From Marivirga atlantica (GTDB lineage Bacteria; Bacteroidota; Bacteroidia; Cytophagales; Cyclobacteriaceae), in assembly GCF_016734805.1 (NCBI RefSeq), contig NZ_JAERQG010000001.1:124001-188000 (forward strand): DNA of 64,000 nucleotides. Direction: 5' to 3'. This document shows, one piece after another, positions 15,768 through 24,800 of this stretch (the stretch's first letter is position 1; every line of letters begins with the position of its first letter). Position numbers and translations under genes: made by a program. The notes under the pieces were generated by a model, which worked only from the letters and a program-made list of their open reading frames with translations, was not told the DNA's origin and did no database searches.

Positions 15768-16196
15768 ATGAGAAAGGAAATAGAATCTTATAAGAAATTT
15801 AGAATTATTGATGGCTTCTTAATTATTAACGACAATTACAAAACTCAAGGCTGGTTGTTAAGAATCATTTTTATAGTAAATACAGTTAATGCATTATTAC
15901 AGTTAGCCAGTAGGTCATTTAATTTTGAGGAATTCCTGTCCTACTTTTGGCTAATCTTCGGAACACTATCTTTAATTGCCTTAATAGCAAATGAGTTTAT
16001 TAGATTTCCAGATGGAAAAATTGAACTTGACGAAATTGATATGATTAAGTTCAAATCAGGAATTAGAGAGTCTCATATTTTGAAATCAAAAAGTGGTAAG
16101 TCGCGATCAATTACTCTGGATAAAGAAAACTATTTTCAAGAATTATCTGACTTGAAAGAAATTTGTAAAACTTATCAAATCCCAATTATTGAGTAA
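15768..16196 (+). CDS. Hypothetical protein with two membrane helices
   Basis: A 142-residue protein of no recognised family. A polar start (MRKEIESYKKFRIIDGFLII) is followed by two helices at about residues 30-47 and 58-80. A charged cytosolic tail contains KSKSGKSRSITLDKENYFQEL, which reads like a PH-like or bacterial PH-domain strand pattern. It begins just past a strong terminator, so expression must come from readthrough or a promoter inside the upstream gene. It is followed four bases later by another small membrane protein gene. It looks more AT-rich than its neighbours, hinting at later arrival. Confidence 0.65.
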   Translation: MRKEIESYKKFRIIDGFLIINDNYKTQGWLLRIIFIVNTVNALLQLASRSFNFEEFLSYFWLIFGTLSLIALIANEFIRFPDGKIELDEIDMIKFKSGIRESHILKSKSGKSRSITLDKENYFQELSDLKEICKTYQIPIIE

Positions 16197-16199
16197 GAA

Positions 16200-16385
16200 A
16201 TGAAGCATAAAAAATATGCTCCCTATTTTGTTATTGGACTCTCGTTAGTTCTACTCGCTATTAACTTATATGAAATGGCGGAGCAAAACGAATGGCTAAG
16301 TGCTCGCTTAGCTGGTCCAATAAGTAACGTGTTACTTATCGTTGCAATGTTAGTTGTATTAAGAGAAAACAATAAAAAACAGTAG
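16200..16385 (+). CDS. Small two-helix membrane protein
   Basis: A 61-residue protein with a basic start (MKHKKYAPY), a helix at about residues 9-24, a short polar turn (EMAEQNEWLSARLAGP) and a second helix at about 40-54, ending in RENNKKQ. Both ends are basic, so both probably lie in the cytoplasm. No family was recognised. It follows the preceding hypothetical gene by three bases and converges on the diheme cytochrome gene nine bases away. Confidence 0.6.
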   Translation: MKHKKYAPYFVIGLSLVLLAINLYEMAEQNEWLSARLAGPISNVLLIVAMLVVLRENNKKQ

Positions 16386-16394
16386 AATTCGTGT

Positions 16395-17483
16395 TTAGTC
16401 CATTTCGGCAATCCACTGCTTTACTAAGGCCACACCTTCTTTGTGAACCATCTTTCTACCCAATTCAGGCATCATAATACCAGGATCCAAAGAATTCATC
16501 CTGTAAAGCAAGATTGATTGCTCAGGGTGGCCAGGCAGGATGTCATATTTAAATCCACCTGAACCTTTGCCGGCAGCAATTGGCGTTTTTCCCACACCCC
16601 ATGCCGCAGGATTGTCGACTTTGCTTAAAAGCTCAAGTGCAGAGTTTTTTGCAGGTCCTTCTTTACGATGACAATGACCGCAATTAATTTCCAGATAGGC
16701 ACGTGCGCGATCATCTAATGGAGCCGCATGATTTTGATAATTGACCAGTTTAGGAATTTCATTTTGGCTGGGCAGATTTTTTAAATATTTCTTATCAGCC
16801 AAATATTGGAGTTGATTCTTAGTGCCTGATTCAAAGTGATAATCTTTATTAAGTTGTCTGGCTGATGGCCCAATTGGTTTAATCTTTCCATTAAATGAAT
16901 GGCAACTCTTACACTGGTTCATGTTAGGCACTGCATAAGCTATCTGTTGTTGTTTTCCTTCTTCATCTAACCAAGACACATTCTTTGTTGCCCCGGTTAA
17001 TTTTAAAAAAGCCTCTGTTTGCTCATCGTTCCAAACATAAGGTAAGGCCTGCCAGCCATCTTTTTTATGTAGTAATAAGCGTGTTTCAATTATCCGTTTT
17101 TCCCCATCAGGCATTCTGAAATCTGAAGGATAATAAAAGTTCTTGATGAGAATTGTGCCCACAGGAAATTCCAGCACCTCCTCAGCATTATAGTCAGCTG
17201 AAGTGCCCTCGGGAAACTTTACAAATCGTGCTTTATGTGCGTAATCCGAGAAAAGAGGAGAGTTCAACTCATAAGGAATTACATTCTTGGCTGGCTTTAA
17301 TTCAGCCAACTTACCTTGAAAGAATTTATAGTCGGATAGTTTCTGAAGACCAACAGCATTCTTTTTATCAGTTTTTGTAAAACTAATACCCTCTGTTGTC
17401 TCTACTGTTTTATAAACATCTTCCTTTTTACCAGAACAACCTAATGAGAAGACCACAAATAGTATGACTACAATTCTGCTCAT
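16395..17483 (-). CDS. SO2930-family diheme c-type cytochrome lipoprotein
   Basis: A 362-residue exported protein. The N-terminus MSRIVVILFVVFSLGC is a lipoprotein signal with lipobox SLGC. Two heme-binding motifs are present: C191-K-S-C-H195 and C268-G-H-C-H272. FKYDILPGHPEQSILLYRMNS and MMPELGR lie near the C-terminus; a Met there may ligate heme. The length and motif placement match the family whose reference is Shewanella SO_2930. Its start overlaps the stop of the beta-helix gene upstream by four bases (ATGA), so the two are translationally coupled. The proteins probably act together at the cell surface; the function is undetermined. Confidence 0.86.
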   Translation of the reverse strand: MSRIVVILFVVFSLGCSGKKEDVYKTVETTEGISFTKTDKKNAVGLQKLSDYKFFQGKLAELKPAKNVIPYELNSPLFSDYAHKARFVKFPEGTSADYNAEEVLEFPVGTILIKNFYYPSDFRMPDGEKRIIETRLLLHKKDGWQALPYVWNDEQTEAFLKLTGATKNVSWLDEEGKQQQIAYAVPNMNQCKSCHSFNGKIKPIGPSARQLNKDYHFESGTKNQLQYLADKKYLKNLPSQNEIPKLVNYQNHAAPLDDRARAYLEINCGHCHRKEGPAKNSALELLSKVDNPAAWGVGKTPIAAGKGSGGFKYDILPGHPEQSILLYRMNSLDPGIMMPELGRKMVHKEGVALVKQWIAEMD

Positions 17484-18712
17484 TTACACAAAAAATTATC
17501 TTTCTCTTGATTTAAGTCTTCCAAATCATTTGGAGCATCCAGGTTCACAAATTTCCAATCTTCATTATTAACCATACAAAGTACTTCTTTAGGCGCTTTT
17601 CCTTCTTTGATAAAACCATCGAAGGCTATATCGGGTGGATTAAAAGGAAATTTGAAATTGAAAAGCATACCGAAGTCATGGCTGAAAGTAGCAAACCAAT
17701 GACTATTGCTAATTTCGTTCTGTAAAACTTTAATCTGAGTAGGATAAGGGTCATACTCCTCATCTAACTGATAATTACTATTCACTCTTTGGGCACTTCC
17801 CTCTCCTTCCGCCTTTGCTTCCTCCTCACTAATAGCAGCCACCAATTCATAGCTGATTACCGCAATACCCACAGTTCGGTTATCTATAATCTGGTTATCG
17901 TAAACCTCAACATCTTCAGTGGCAAGCACCATTAAACCTGTGCCGGGAGGTACCACTCCAACGATATTTCCTTCTGGCGCAAAATTACTATGATTGTTAT
18001 CTTTTATGATGTTATTGTAGACCTTTATATTTGATCCGTATTGTGTTAATCCCGGTAGGTCGAACACTAATATACCACCAGTATTATTGATTGCTTCGTT
18101 GTGGTGCACTTCCACCATATTGCTATTTTCACTTTCTATTCCTGCCACATTTTGTCTGGCAATGTTATGTCTGATGACTACTGTATCAGATTGGCCTACA
18201 TAAATTCCGGCATCAGAAGCTCCAATGGCAATACAATGTTCAATTAAAACATTTCTGCAGAGGACAGGATAAAAAGCATAAGCACCATTATTTTCACTCA
18301 CTTCTCCTGTCCACTGAGCTTTTACATGCCTGAAGGTGATATAATCAGTATCGGTCACTTTAATATTATCACCTGCTGCATCCTCAATAGTGAAGTCTAA
18401 TAATTGTATATGACTACAATCACTTATCTTAATACCCTCAGCACCTTCAGACTGACCCTTAAAGGAAAGAATGGTTTTATCAATTCCTGCACCTTGAATT
18501 ACAATTGAGTCCTTTGTATCAAGCAAAAGGCTCTTGTCAAATAAGAAAAATCCTTCTGGAATATTGATTGTATCACCTGCTTCTGCCAGAATTAGTGCTT
18601 CTTGTAACTGATCGTATATGTTCTGCCAATGGGCTTCACTTCTGTCAGCTATTTCCTCTGAACCACAAGCGCATAAAACAGTGAGTAAGATTAAGTAGTA
18701 AGCCTTTTTCAT
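17480..18712 (-). CDS. SO2929-family parallel beta-helix lipoprotein
   Basis: A 410-residue lipoprotein (MKKAYYLILLTVLCAC, lipobox VLCAC region). After a segment ALILAEAGDTINIPEGFFLF come repeated beta-helix rungs (about residues 60-300), e.g. ISDCSHIQLLDFTIEDAAGD, ITFRHVKAQW and VEVHHNEAINNTGGILVFDL, of the kind seen in NosD and pectate-lyase folds. The tail (about 300-410) is not repetitive. Such rungs typically bind or cleave polysaccharide, but no catalytic set is evident. It is transcribed first of the two-gene unit with the diheme cytochrome, a pairing conserved in distant phyla. Confidence 0.85.
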   Translation of the reverse strand: MKKAYYLILLTVLCACGSEEIADRSEAHWQNIYDQLQEALILAEAGDTINIPEGFFLFDKSLLLDTKDSIVIQGAGIDKTILSFKGQSEGAEGIKISDCSHIQLLDFTIEDAAGDNIKVTDTDYITFRHVKAQWTGEVSENNGAYAFYPVLCRNVLIEHCIAIGASDAGIYVGQSDTVVIRHNIARQNVAGIESENSNMVEVHHNEAINNTGGILVFDLPGLTQYGSNIKVYNNIIKDNNHSNFAPEGNIVGVVPPGTGLMVLATEDVEVYDNQIIDNRTVGIAVISYELVAAISEEEAKAEGEGSAQRVNSNYQLDEEYDPYPTQIKVLQNEISNSHWFATFSHDFGMLFNFKFPFNPPDIAFDGFIKEGKAPKEVLCMVNNEDWKFVNLDAPNDLEDLNQEKDNFLCK

Positions 18713-18782
18713 ATAGAAATATATGAAAAAAGCAGTTAAATATTGAAAGGGGATAAAATTACTAGGCTAAAATCATGTTGCT

Positions 18783-19496
18783 TCAAACTGCCTTTTGCAA
18801 AGGAGAACTAGGTAAAACAATTGTGAAGGTGGAACCTGCATCTACCTCACTTTTCACATTTATACTTGCATTTAATTCATTTAAGGTCTTTTTCACTAGA
18901 TAAAGTCCTACACCTGACCCGCCTTTCTCGTCATCATTAGCCCTGTAATTTCGTTCAAAAATATAAGGCAGCTTATTCTCATTAATGCCAATACCATTAT
19001 CCGTGATTTTAAGAACAATGTTTTCGGCACTCTGCTGAATACTAATTATGATTACACATTCTTTAGAGCCCTTCTTTCGATATTTAATCGCATTCTCTAA
19101 TAGGTTTTGAATGATGGAATGTAACAAAACCGGATCTCCATAATAGTTAATTGACTCATCAATATTTTCAATCAACTTAATATTTTCATCATCCTGCATC
19201 GTTGATAAATTTTTCTTGATTCCTTCCAGTAGATTAGAAAAATTTATCTCTTCTGTTCTTTTTTGGTCATTGTTGCAGTTTTCAAGAAGGTCCTCAACTT
19301 TGGCATAGAGCCTTTCATTAGAAGCTATTGCCAGATTTAGAATTTTGAGCAATTCTTCCTCGTCATTAAGAGACTTCTTGAGAACATAAAGTAAACCTTT
19401 AACCTGATTAATTGGACTTTTTATATCATGTGCCAACATGTAATGGAAGAACGTTGGACTATTTGACTGTTCCTCGATAATATCTTGATTATTCAT
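18783..19496 (-). CDS. Soluble histidine kinase without a sensor domain
   Basis: A 237-residue protein consisting only of a DHp domain and an ATPase domain. His23 lies in HYMLAHDIKSPINQVKG. The N box is NLLENAIKYRKK, the G1 box DNGIGINE and the G2 box GGSGVGLYLVKKTL. There is no membrane helix or PAS domain, so input must come from another protein or from its short N-terminus. It is the last gene in a minus-strand series after the sigma-54 regulator and the DHp-only protein; a 206-base AT-rich gap separates it. It may phosphorylate the DHp-only protein or the regulator, but this is inference. Confidence 0.88.
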   Translation of the reverse strand: MNNQDIIEEQSNSPTFFHYMLAHDIKSPINQVKGLLYVLKKSLNDEEELLKILNLAIASNERLYAKVEDLLENCNNDQKRTEEINFSNLLEGIKKNLSTMQDDENIKLIENIDESINYYGDPVLLHSIIQNLLENAIKYRKKGSKECVIIISIQQSAENIVLKITDNGIGINENKLPYIFERNYRANDDEKGGSGVGLYLVKKTLNELNASINVKSEVDAGSTFTIVLPSSPLQKAV

Positions 19497-19702
19497 ACCT
19501 AAAAAAATAATGTTTATAGATCAAAAAATATATTCTGTCGAAAAAAGACATAAACCTTGCCAAAAGACAGTAACTACAAATTATGTGATAAAATTAACAA
19601 TAAATATAATTTATTTTATTTATAGATGCATTAATTGTTGATTTAACTAATCAGAAAATCATTATTGTGTAAGTTGTTATACAACTACTATCAGTTACTT
19701 CA

Positions 19703-19972
19703 TTATAGTCTCTCTGTAATGATGCTTTCAATTTGTTTACATCCTCTCTCCAGGATTTCAAAAAGATCTTCTGTTGATTTATTCGTAGGAACTTCACTTC
19801 TGAGGTGATATATAGCCAATTCAACATTTGCCAGAGAATTTCTAATATCGTGCTTTACAGATCTGGCTTGTTCATGACTAAGACCTTTATCGCCCTTACT
19901 AAAAATACTGTCATCCTTATCACCAGAATTTCTTAATGAATTCTTAGAATCTTCTCCTTGGTTTTCACTCAT
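19703..19972 (-). CDS. DHp-only protein (phospho-acceptor domain without kinase)
   Basis: An 89-residue protein. The first 35 residues are polar and look disordered. Residues 38-89 form two helices: SVKHDIRNSLANVELAIYHL with an H-box histidine at 41, and DLFEILERGCKQIESIITER. This matches a histidine kinase DHp hairpin; the adjacent soluble kinase has the same pattern (AHDIKSPINQVKGLLYVL). No ATPase domain follows: the frame stops and no N or G boxes appear in the 206 bases downstream in any frame. It could be a phosphotransfer protein of the Spo0B kind, a dimerisation inhibitor, or a truncated kinase. It follows the sigma-54 regulator by 77 bases. Confidence 0.7.
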   Translation of the reverse strand: MSENQGEDSKNSLRNSGDKDDSIFSKGDKGLSHEQARSVKHDIRNSLANVELAIYHLRSEVPTNKSTEDLFEILERGCKQIESIITERL

Positions 19973-20049
19973 AAAATAAACTTTTCGTCAACTAAATCTT
20001 AGTTCTTGGCAAACACTTATTGACATATAATAATAGCATAAGAAGCGTC

Positions 20050-21405
20050 TTAGTGTTCAATATTGTAAGCCTTCAATTTGTTGTATAGTGTCTTTCTATT
20101 AATAGATAATTCCTCTGCTGCCTTCGTTTTATTAAAATTTACCTTTTTCAAAATTTTCAAAATCATTTGTCTCTCAGCTATCTCCGAGGCTGATCTTAAA
20201 TTATGTCCATCGTTTTGTGGTAGATCACTCATCTCATTTTCGGACTTATCACCATTTACAATCTCAATCGGCAGGTCTTTTGTTTGAATTTGCTTTCCTG
20301 AACAAAGAAGCACTGCTCTTTTAACGACATTGAGAAGTTCCCTAATATTACCATGCCAATAGTAATTAATCAGCTTATTCATAGCCTCTTCCTCAAAACC
20401 CTCTACTTCTTTATTTAGCGACTTATTGGCCTTGTTTAAAAAATAGTATGAATACAATCTAATATCTGGTTTTCTACCTCTTAATGGAGTTAACTCTATT
20501 TTAAATTCATTTAACCGATGGTATATGTCTGATCTAAACTTACTATCATCGACTGCATTTTTAAGGCCTTCATTAGTAGCCACGATAATTCTTACATCTA
20601 TCGGCACCTCAGCTACACTTCCGATTTTTACTATTTTTCGTTCCTGTAGTACTCTTAAAAGTTTTACTTGATTTTCCTGAGACAAATTCCCTATCTCATC
20701 CAAAAAGAGCGAGCCTCCATTAGCCATTTCGAAACTGCCTAACTTATCTGAAACCGCCCCGGTAAAAGAACCTTTGATATGACCAAATAACTCGGAACTT
20801 GCTAAGTCATTACTAATTGCTCCGCAATCAATGGCTACAAATGGTTTTCCGTTGCGATTACTCCTACTGTGTATGGCCTTGGCAACATATTCTTTACCAG
20901 TACCTGTTTCTCCTTCAATTATAACGGTCATGTCTGTTGGAGCCACTAAATCTATCAGCTTCTCCACATTTTTCGATTGTTCACTTTCACCAATAACATA
21001 CTTTTGATCAAAGCGGTCCATCACGGTAACTGGACTACTCCGTTTGTTATTCTTTATGGCAGAGTTGATAGTCAATAGGATTTCATCTGGATAAAGTGGT
21101 TTTGTAACATAGTCCAGTGCACCAAGCTTCAATGCATTTACTGCTACTCTAACATCTGAGTAGCCCGTAATCATAATCACCTCAATTTCTCGGTTATATG
21201 CCTTTATCTCTTTCAATAAATCTGTGCCTGCAGTATCGGGCAGGCGATAATCACAAAGAACTAAATCTACCTTATGCTTTTTTATATGCTTGATGGCTGC
21301 ATCCCCCCTGTCAACACAGAATGTCTCGTACTGATTTTTCTCTAAGAATTTCTTCAAAAGCTTAGAGATATCAGGATCGTCATCAACTATTAAAATTTTA
21401 TTCAT
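20050..21405 (-). CDS. Sigma-54-dependent response regulator (NtrC family)
   Basis: A 451-residue transcription activator. The receiver domain (1-120) has the phospho-acceptor Asp52 in LVLCDYRLPD and the switch TGYSD and K102. The AAA+ domain (about 133-365) has Walker A GETGTGKE (165-172) and the sigma-54 contact loop GSFTGA (212-217), a variant of GAFTGA. The C-terminal Fis-type helix-turn-helix spans about 410-448 (NKTKAAEELSINRKTLYNKL). It activates sigma-54 promoters after phosphorylation. No canonical kinase lies immediately beside it; the DHp-only gene follows. Target promoters were not found in this window. Confidence 0.94.
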   Translation of the reverse strand: MNKILIVDDDPDISKLLKKFLEKNQYETFCVDRGDAAIKHIKKHKVDLVLCDYRLPDTAGTDLLKEIKAYNREIEVIMITGYSDVRVAVNALKLGALDYVTKPLYPDEILLTINSAIKNNKRSSPVTVMDRFDQKYVIGESEQSKNVEKLIDLVAPTDMTVIIEGETGTGKEYVAKAIHSRSNRNGKPFVAIDCGAISNDLASSELFGHIKGSFTGAVSDKLGSFEMANGGSLFLDEIGNLSQENQVKLLRVLQERKIVKIGSVAEVPIDVRIIVATNEGLKNAVDDSKFRSDIYHRLNEFKIELTPLRGRKPDIRLYSYYFLNKANKSLNKEVEGFEEEAMNKLINYYWHGNIRELLNVVKRAVLLCSGKQIQTKDLPIEIVNGDKSENEMSDLPQNDGHNLRSASEIAERQMILKILKKVNFNKTKAAEELSINRKTLYNKLKAYNIEH

Positions 21406-21641
21406 TTCTAAAAAATAGTAAACATGACTACTATTATTAAGCCATGAGATTCATCTAAGGTTTAAAAAAATTAAACTATAAGCTGTATAATTATTTACCC
21501 ATTGTGTGTATTTCGCTTCTCACCTAGCTGATTTAAATAAAATGTTCGTCATTAAAAATAATTGCTAGAAGCACTTAAACGCACAATCTCATTTTCTGGC
21601 ATTGTATTTAATTATAAGTACTCAGACCAAAACATTTAATC

Positions 21642-21794
21642 ATGAGTAATTTTTTATATCTATTAGCCGTAATTTTAATTATAGGTTGGCTATTAGGCTT
21701 TTTTGTATTTAGTCTTGGCAGCATAGTCCATATTTTATTGGTAATTGCTGTTATCGCTATATTACTTAGATTAATTAGAGGGAAGTCCATTTAA
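21642..21794 (+). CDS. lmo0937-family small membrane protein
   Basis: A 50-residue protein on the plus strand. It begins MSNFLYLLAVILIIGWLLGF and has a second helix SIVHILLVIAVIAILLRLI ending RGKSI. The pattern 'LLxVxILILIxWLLGFF ... G ... IHILLVIAVI..LLRLI.G' is the lmo0937 family signature. Family members are small stress-associated membrane peptides in many phyla, with unknown biochemistry. The longer overlapping minus-strand frame is a shadow without a plausible protein. A 14-bp stem hairpin follows its stop. It lies between the sigma-54 regulator gene (divergent) and the hybrid kinase gene (convergent), so it is a possible target of this signalling block. Confidence 0.85.
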   Translation: MSNFLYLLAVILIIGWLLGFFVFSLGSIVHILLVIAVIAILLRLIRGKSI

Positions 21795-21805
21795 TACGGA
21801 TTTTT

Positions 21806-21849
21806 GTCAATCATATCAGGCCACCTATAAACTGATATGATTGACTTTT
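21806..21849 (+). terminator. Long-stem hairpin terminator after the lmo0937-type gene
   Basis: A perfect 14-bp stem (GTCAATCATATCAG with CTGATATGATTGAC) has a 12-base loop and is followed by TTTTCTC. It also separates the gene from the convergent hybrid kinase. Confidence 0.75.
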
Positions 21850-21892
21850 CTCACTCTATTCTATAAGTAAAACTTGCCATATTCATGGCTAT

Positions 21893-24800
21893 TTAGTTTT
21901 TGTTCATTCCATATTTCTCAATCATCTTTTTTAAGTCATCAAATTTGTAAGGTTTGGTCATTATATCATTAAAGCCTATTTCTTTAGATACCCCATAAGT
22001 ATCGGCCGTTAAGGCGATTATAGGCAATTTATTATATGATGGTCCTTCTAATTGTCTAATCTCTTTTATTGCTTCACTGCCACTCATTATCGGCATTCGC
22101 ATATCCATTAATATCACGTCATAGTTAAAGTTACTCACTTTTTCTACGCCTTCTTTTCCATTCTCAGCCAAATCCAACTGGATATGTTTATGAGCTGAAA
22201 AGTATTTTGACACCAACAACCTATTATCATCATTATCCTCTATCATCAACACTTTAATAAGGGGCCTCTCCTCAGGAATAGAAACATTTGAGGTAGATCT
22301 ATTAATACTCTTGTGTTCCTTGGATTTTCTCAGGCTAAGCTGAAAATGAAATGTACTTCCTTTACCTTTTTCGCTTTCAACTTCAATATTTGATCCTAGA
22401 AGTTGTAATAAGGATTTTGTAATTGTTAAACCAAGCCCTGTTCCTTTTGAGGCAATGTTATGTTCACTCTGTTCAAACTTTGAAAAGATCTTTGACAAAT
22501 CTTCTTTTGCTATTCCTTCACCAGTATCAATTACAGAAATAGACATATCCAACGATTCTTTAGATTCGTCCAACAAAACTACTTTCAATGTTATCTTACC
22601 GTCCTTCGTGAACTTGTTGGCATTACCTAAAAGATTATGGAGTATCTGCGATAGTATTAATTCATCTCCTACCACAACTTGCGGTAGGTTTTCATCTACC
22701 TCCAGTACACAGTCATTATTATTCTTATTTGCCAGAAAGTGAGTGCTTTTGCAAATACTGTCAAACAGCTTTTTTAATTCGAAAGGCTTTTGCTTGATTT
22801 CTAATTTACCTGCTTTTAGTTTACTGAAATCTAAAATGTTGTTAACCAGAGAAAGTAGATTTTCTGCACTATATTTTAATAAATCCACTTCCTCCATTTC
22901 ACCAACTGTTTCATCAAGTCTAAGCAACTCGCTAATTCCGTAAATAGCATTTAAAGGGGTTCTGATTTCATGACTCATAGTTGCCAAAAATTCTTCTTTG
23001 GCATTGGCGGCTTCTTCAGCTTCTTCTTTTGCTTTCTTTAGCTCGTTTTCAATTTCTTTCTGACGTGTGATGTCATCTATTATTCCGTACCAAATTACAT
23101 CACCATTAGCCTGTAAATCAGGTTGTGAAGATAGTTTTACCCATTTAACAGTCTGTGATTGTGCAGTTACCATACGCCCAATCCATTGTAAAGGTCTTGG
23201 ATTTTTAGAGTCCTCCATTTGCTTCTCAAAAAAGCCTTTTCTGTCTTCAGGATGAATGACATCATAAATCAACTCAGTATTCTGTAAAAGTTCCTTAGGC
23301 TTTATTTCAAGAACATCATAGGACGAAGAACTAACATATTTGAATTTTTCTTTCCCGTCTTGCCCCTGTTCAAATTCATAAATGACTCCAGGGCTATTCT
23401 TGGTAATATTTTCGAATTGCTTTTCCTTTATTTCTAATTCGTGAGTTGCTCTTTGTCTAAGTAATTCAGCCCCAGCACGCAAGCTTAAAATGGTAAGTAA
23501 ATATTGTGCATCAGCATCAATTACCACTTCTTCGTCATTAATGATCACCATAATACCTAGCATCTCACCTGTAATTGGTGAAGAAATAGGTACGCCTACA
23601 TAAGAAGTAGCATCCCATCTTTTGAGTTTAGGGTCTTGAGGAAACGTGGAAAGTACTTCTTCATAATGCTGCATGGCATCCTTCTGCTGTACCACTTGGC
23701 AAGGAACTTCATCAAGTTGATAAATAAAATTATCAGATAAAACACCGTCAATCCTAATGGCCTTGGTTATAATCTTGTTTTTATCACTTGATAGAACGCC
23801 AACATAAGCTGATTTAGAATTAAACAACTCATATAAGTGCAATGTCAAATCTTTGAAGTATTCCTCTCCAGTAAGATGAGCTCCTCTTTTAAGCGCATCT
23901 TGAACAGCCAACTTTGAGCGCATGATGTCTGTAATTTCAGTACCTCTAAATTCTGCTCCAATTATATTATTTTGCTTTCCTCTAATTGGTGATATGCGAG
24001 TGGAATAAAGTTTTTGAAATTTTGGAAGTGAATCTTTCAGTTCATCAAATTTGTCAATTAATGTTTGCTCTCCGTTGAGCGCTTTTTGGAGCGGATAAAA
24101 GATTTGGTCATTTAATTCCCCTAATTTAGGAAACGCTGATATTAAGGAATCTCCAGCTTTTAGCTCAACCCCTGTACTATCTGCAATATCTTCGCAGAGC
24201 GGCTCACTAATAGTTTGTATAATATAATTCTGATCAACAATTAAAAGGTAGTCTTTTGAGGATGATGCCAATGCACTTATAATTTGCTCTCTAAGTTCTA
24301 ACTTTTTGTAAGCTTCACGCTGTTCAGTTATATCAATTGATAGTACAATTACACCTTTTAATTCTTTACCATTAAACCAAGGCTTAATATGTATACTCCA
24401 GTATTGTTCATTGAAGAAAACTTCTTCTTTAATTTCCTTTTTTGTCTCAATTACTTTCAGTTTTAAATCAACGAAGCTGTTGGAAGCTCCTTTATCTTCA
24501 AATTTAAATAGGTCTAAATCTGAAACACCTATTAAGTTTTCCGCATCATAATCATTAGAAGGATTATGTAACCATACGTAGTTAAGATTAAGATCTTGAT
24601 AGGCAACAAATACATTTGAGTTCTCAAGTACTGTTTCAAATCTCTCATTTAGAGTTTTTATTTCAGCTTGACTGTCCAGTATTTCCTTTTCCTTTTTTAC
24701 CAGCTGATCATTGGCACTCCTTAACTCTTTATTTACGGCTAATAACTCTTCGTTTGCCAGCTGAAGCTCCTCGTTAGAAGTATTTAGTTCTTCATTTGAG

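Noticed and set aside
21597-21612. Possible sigma-54 site (TGGCATTGTATTTAAT) before the lmo0937-type gene
   Set aside because: The -24 GG half fits, but the -12 GC is absent, so it cannot be claimed.
21608-21790. 60-codon minus-strand frame
   Set aside because: It is the antisense shadow of the lmo0937-type gene, which has a recognisable family pattern.
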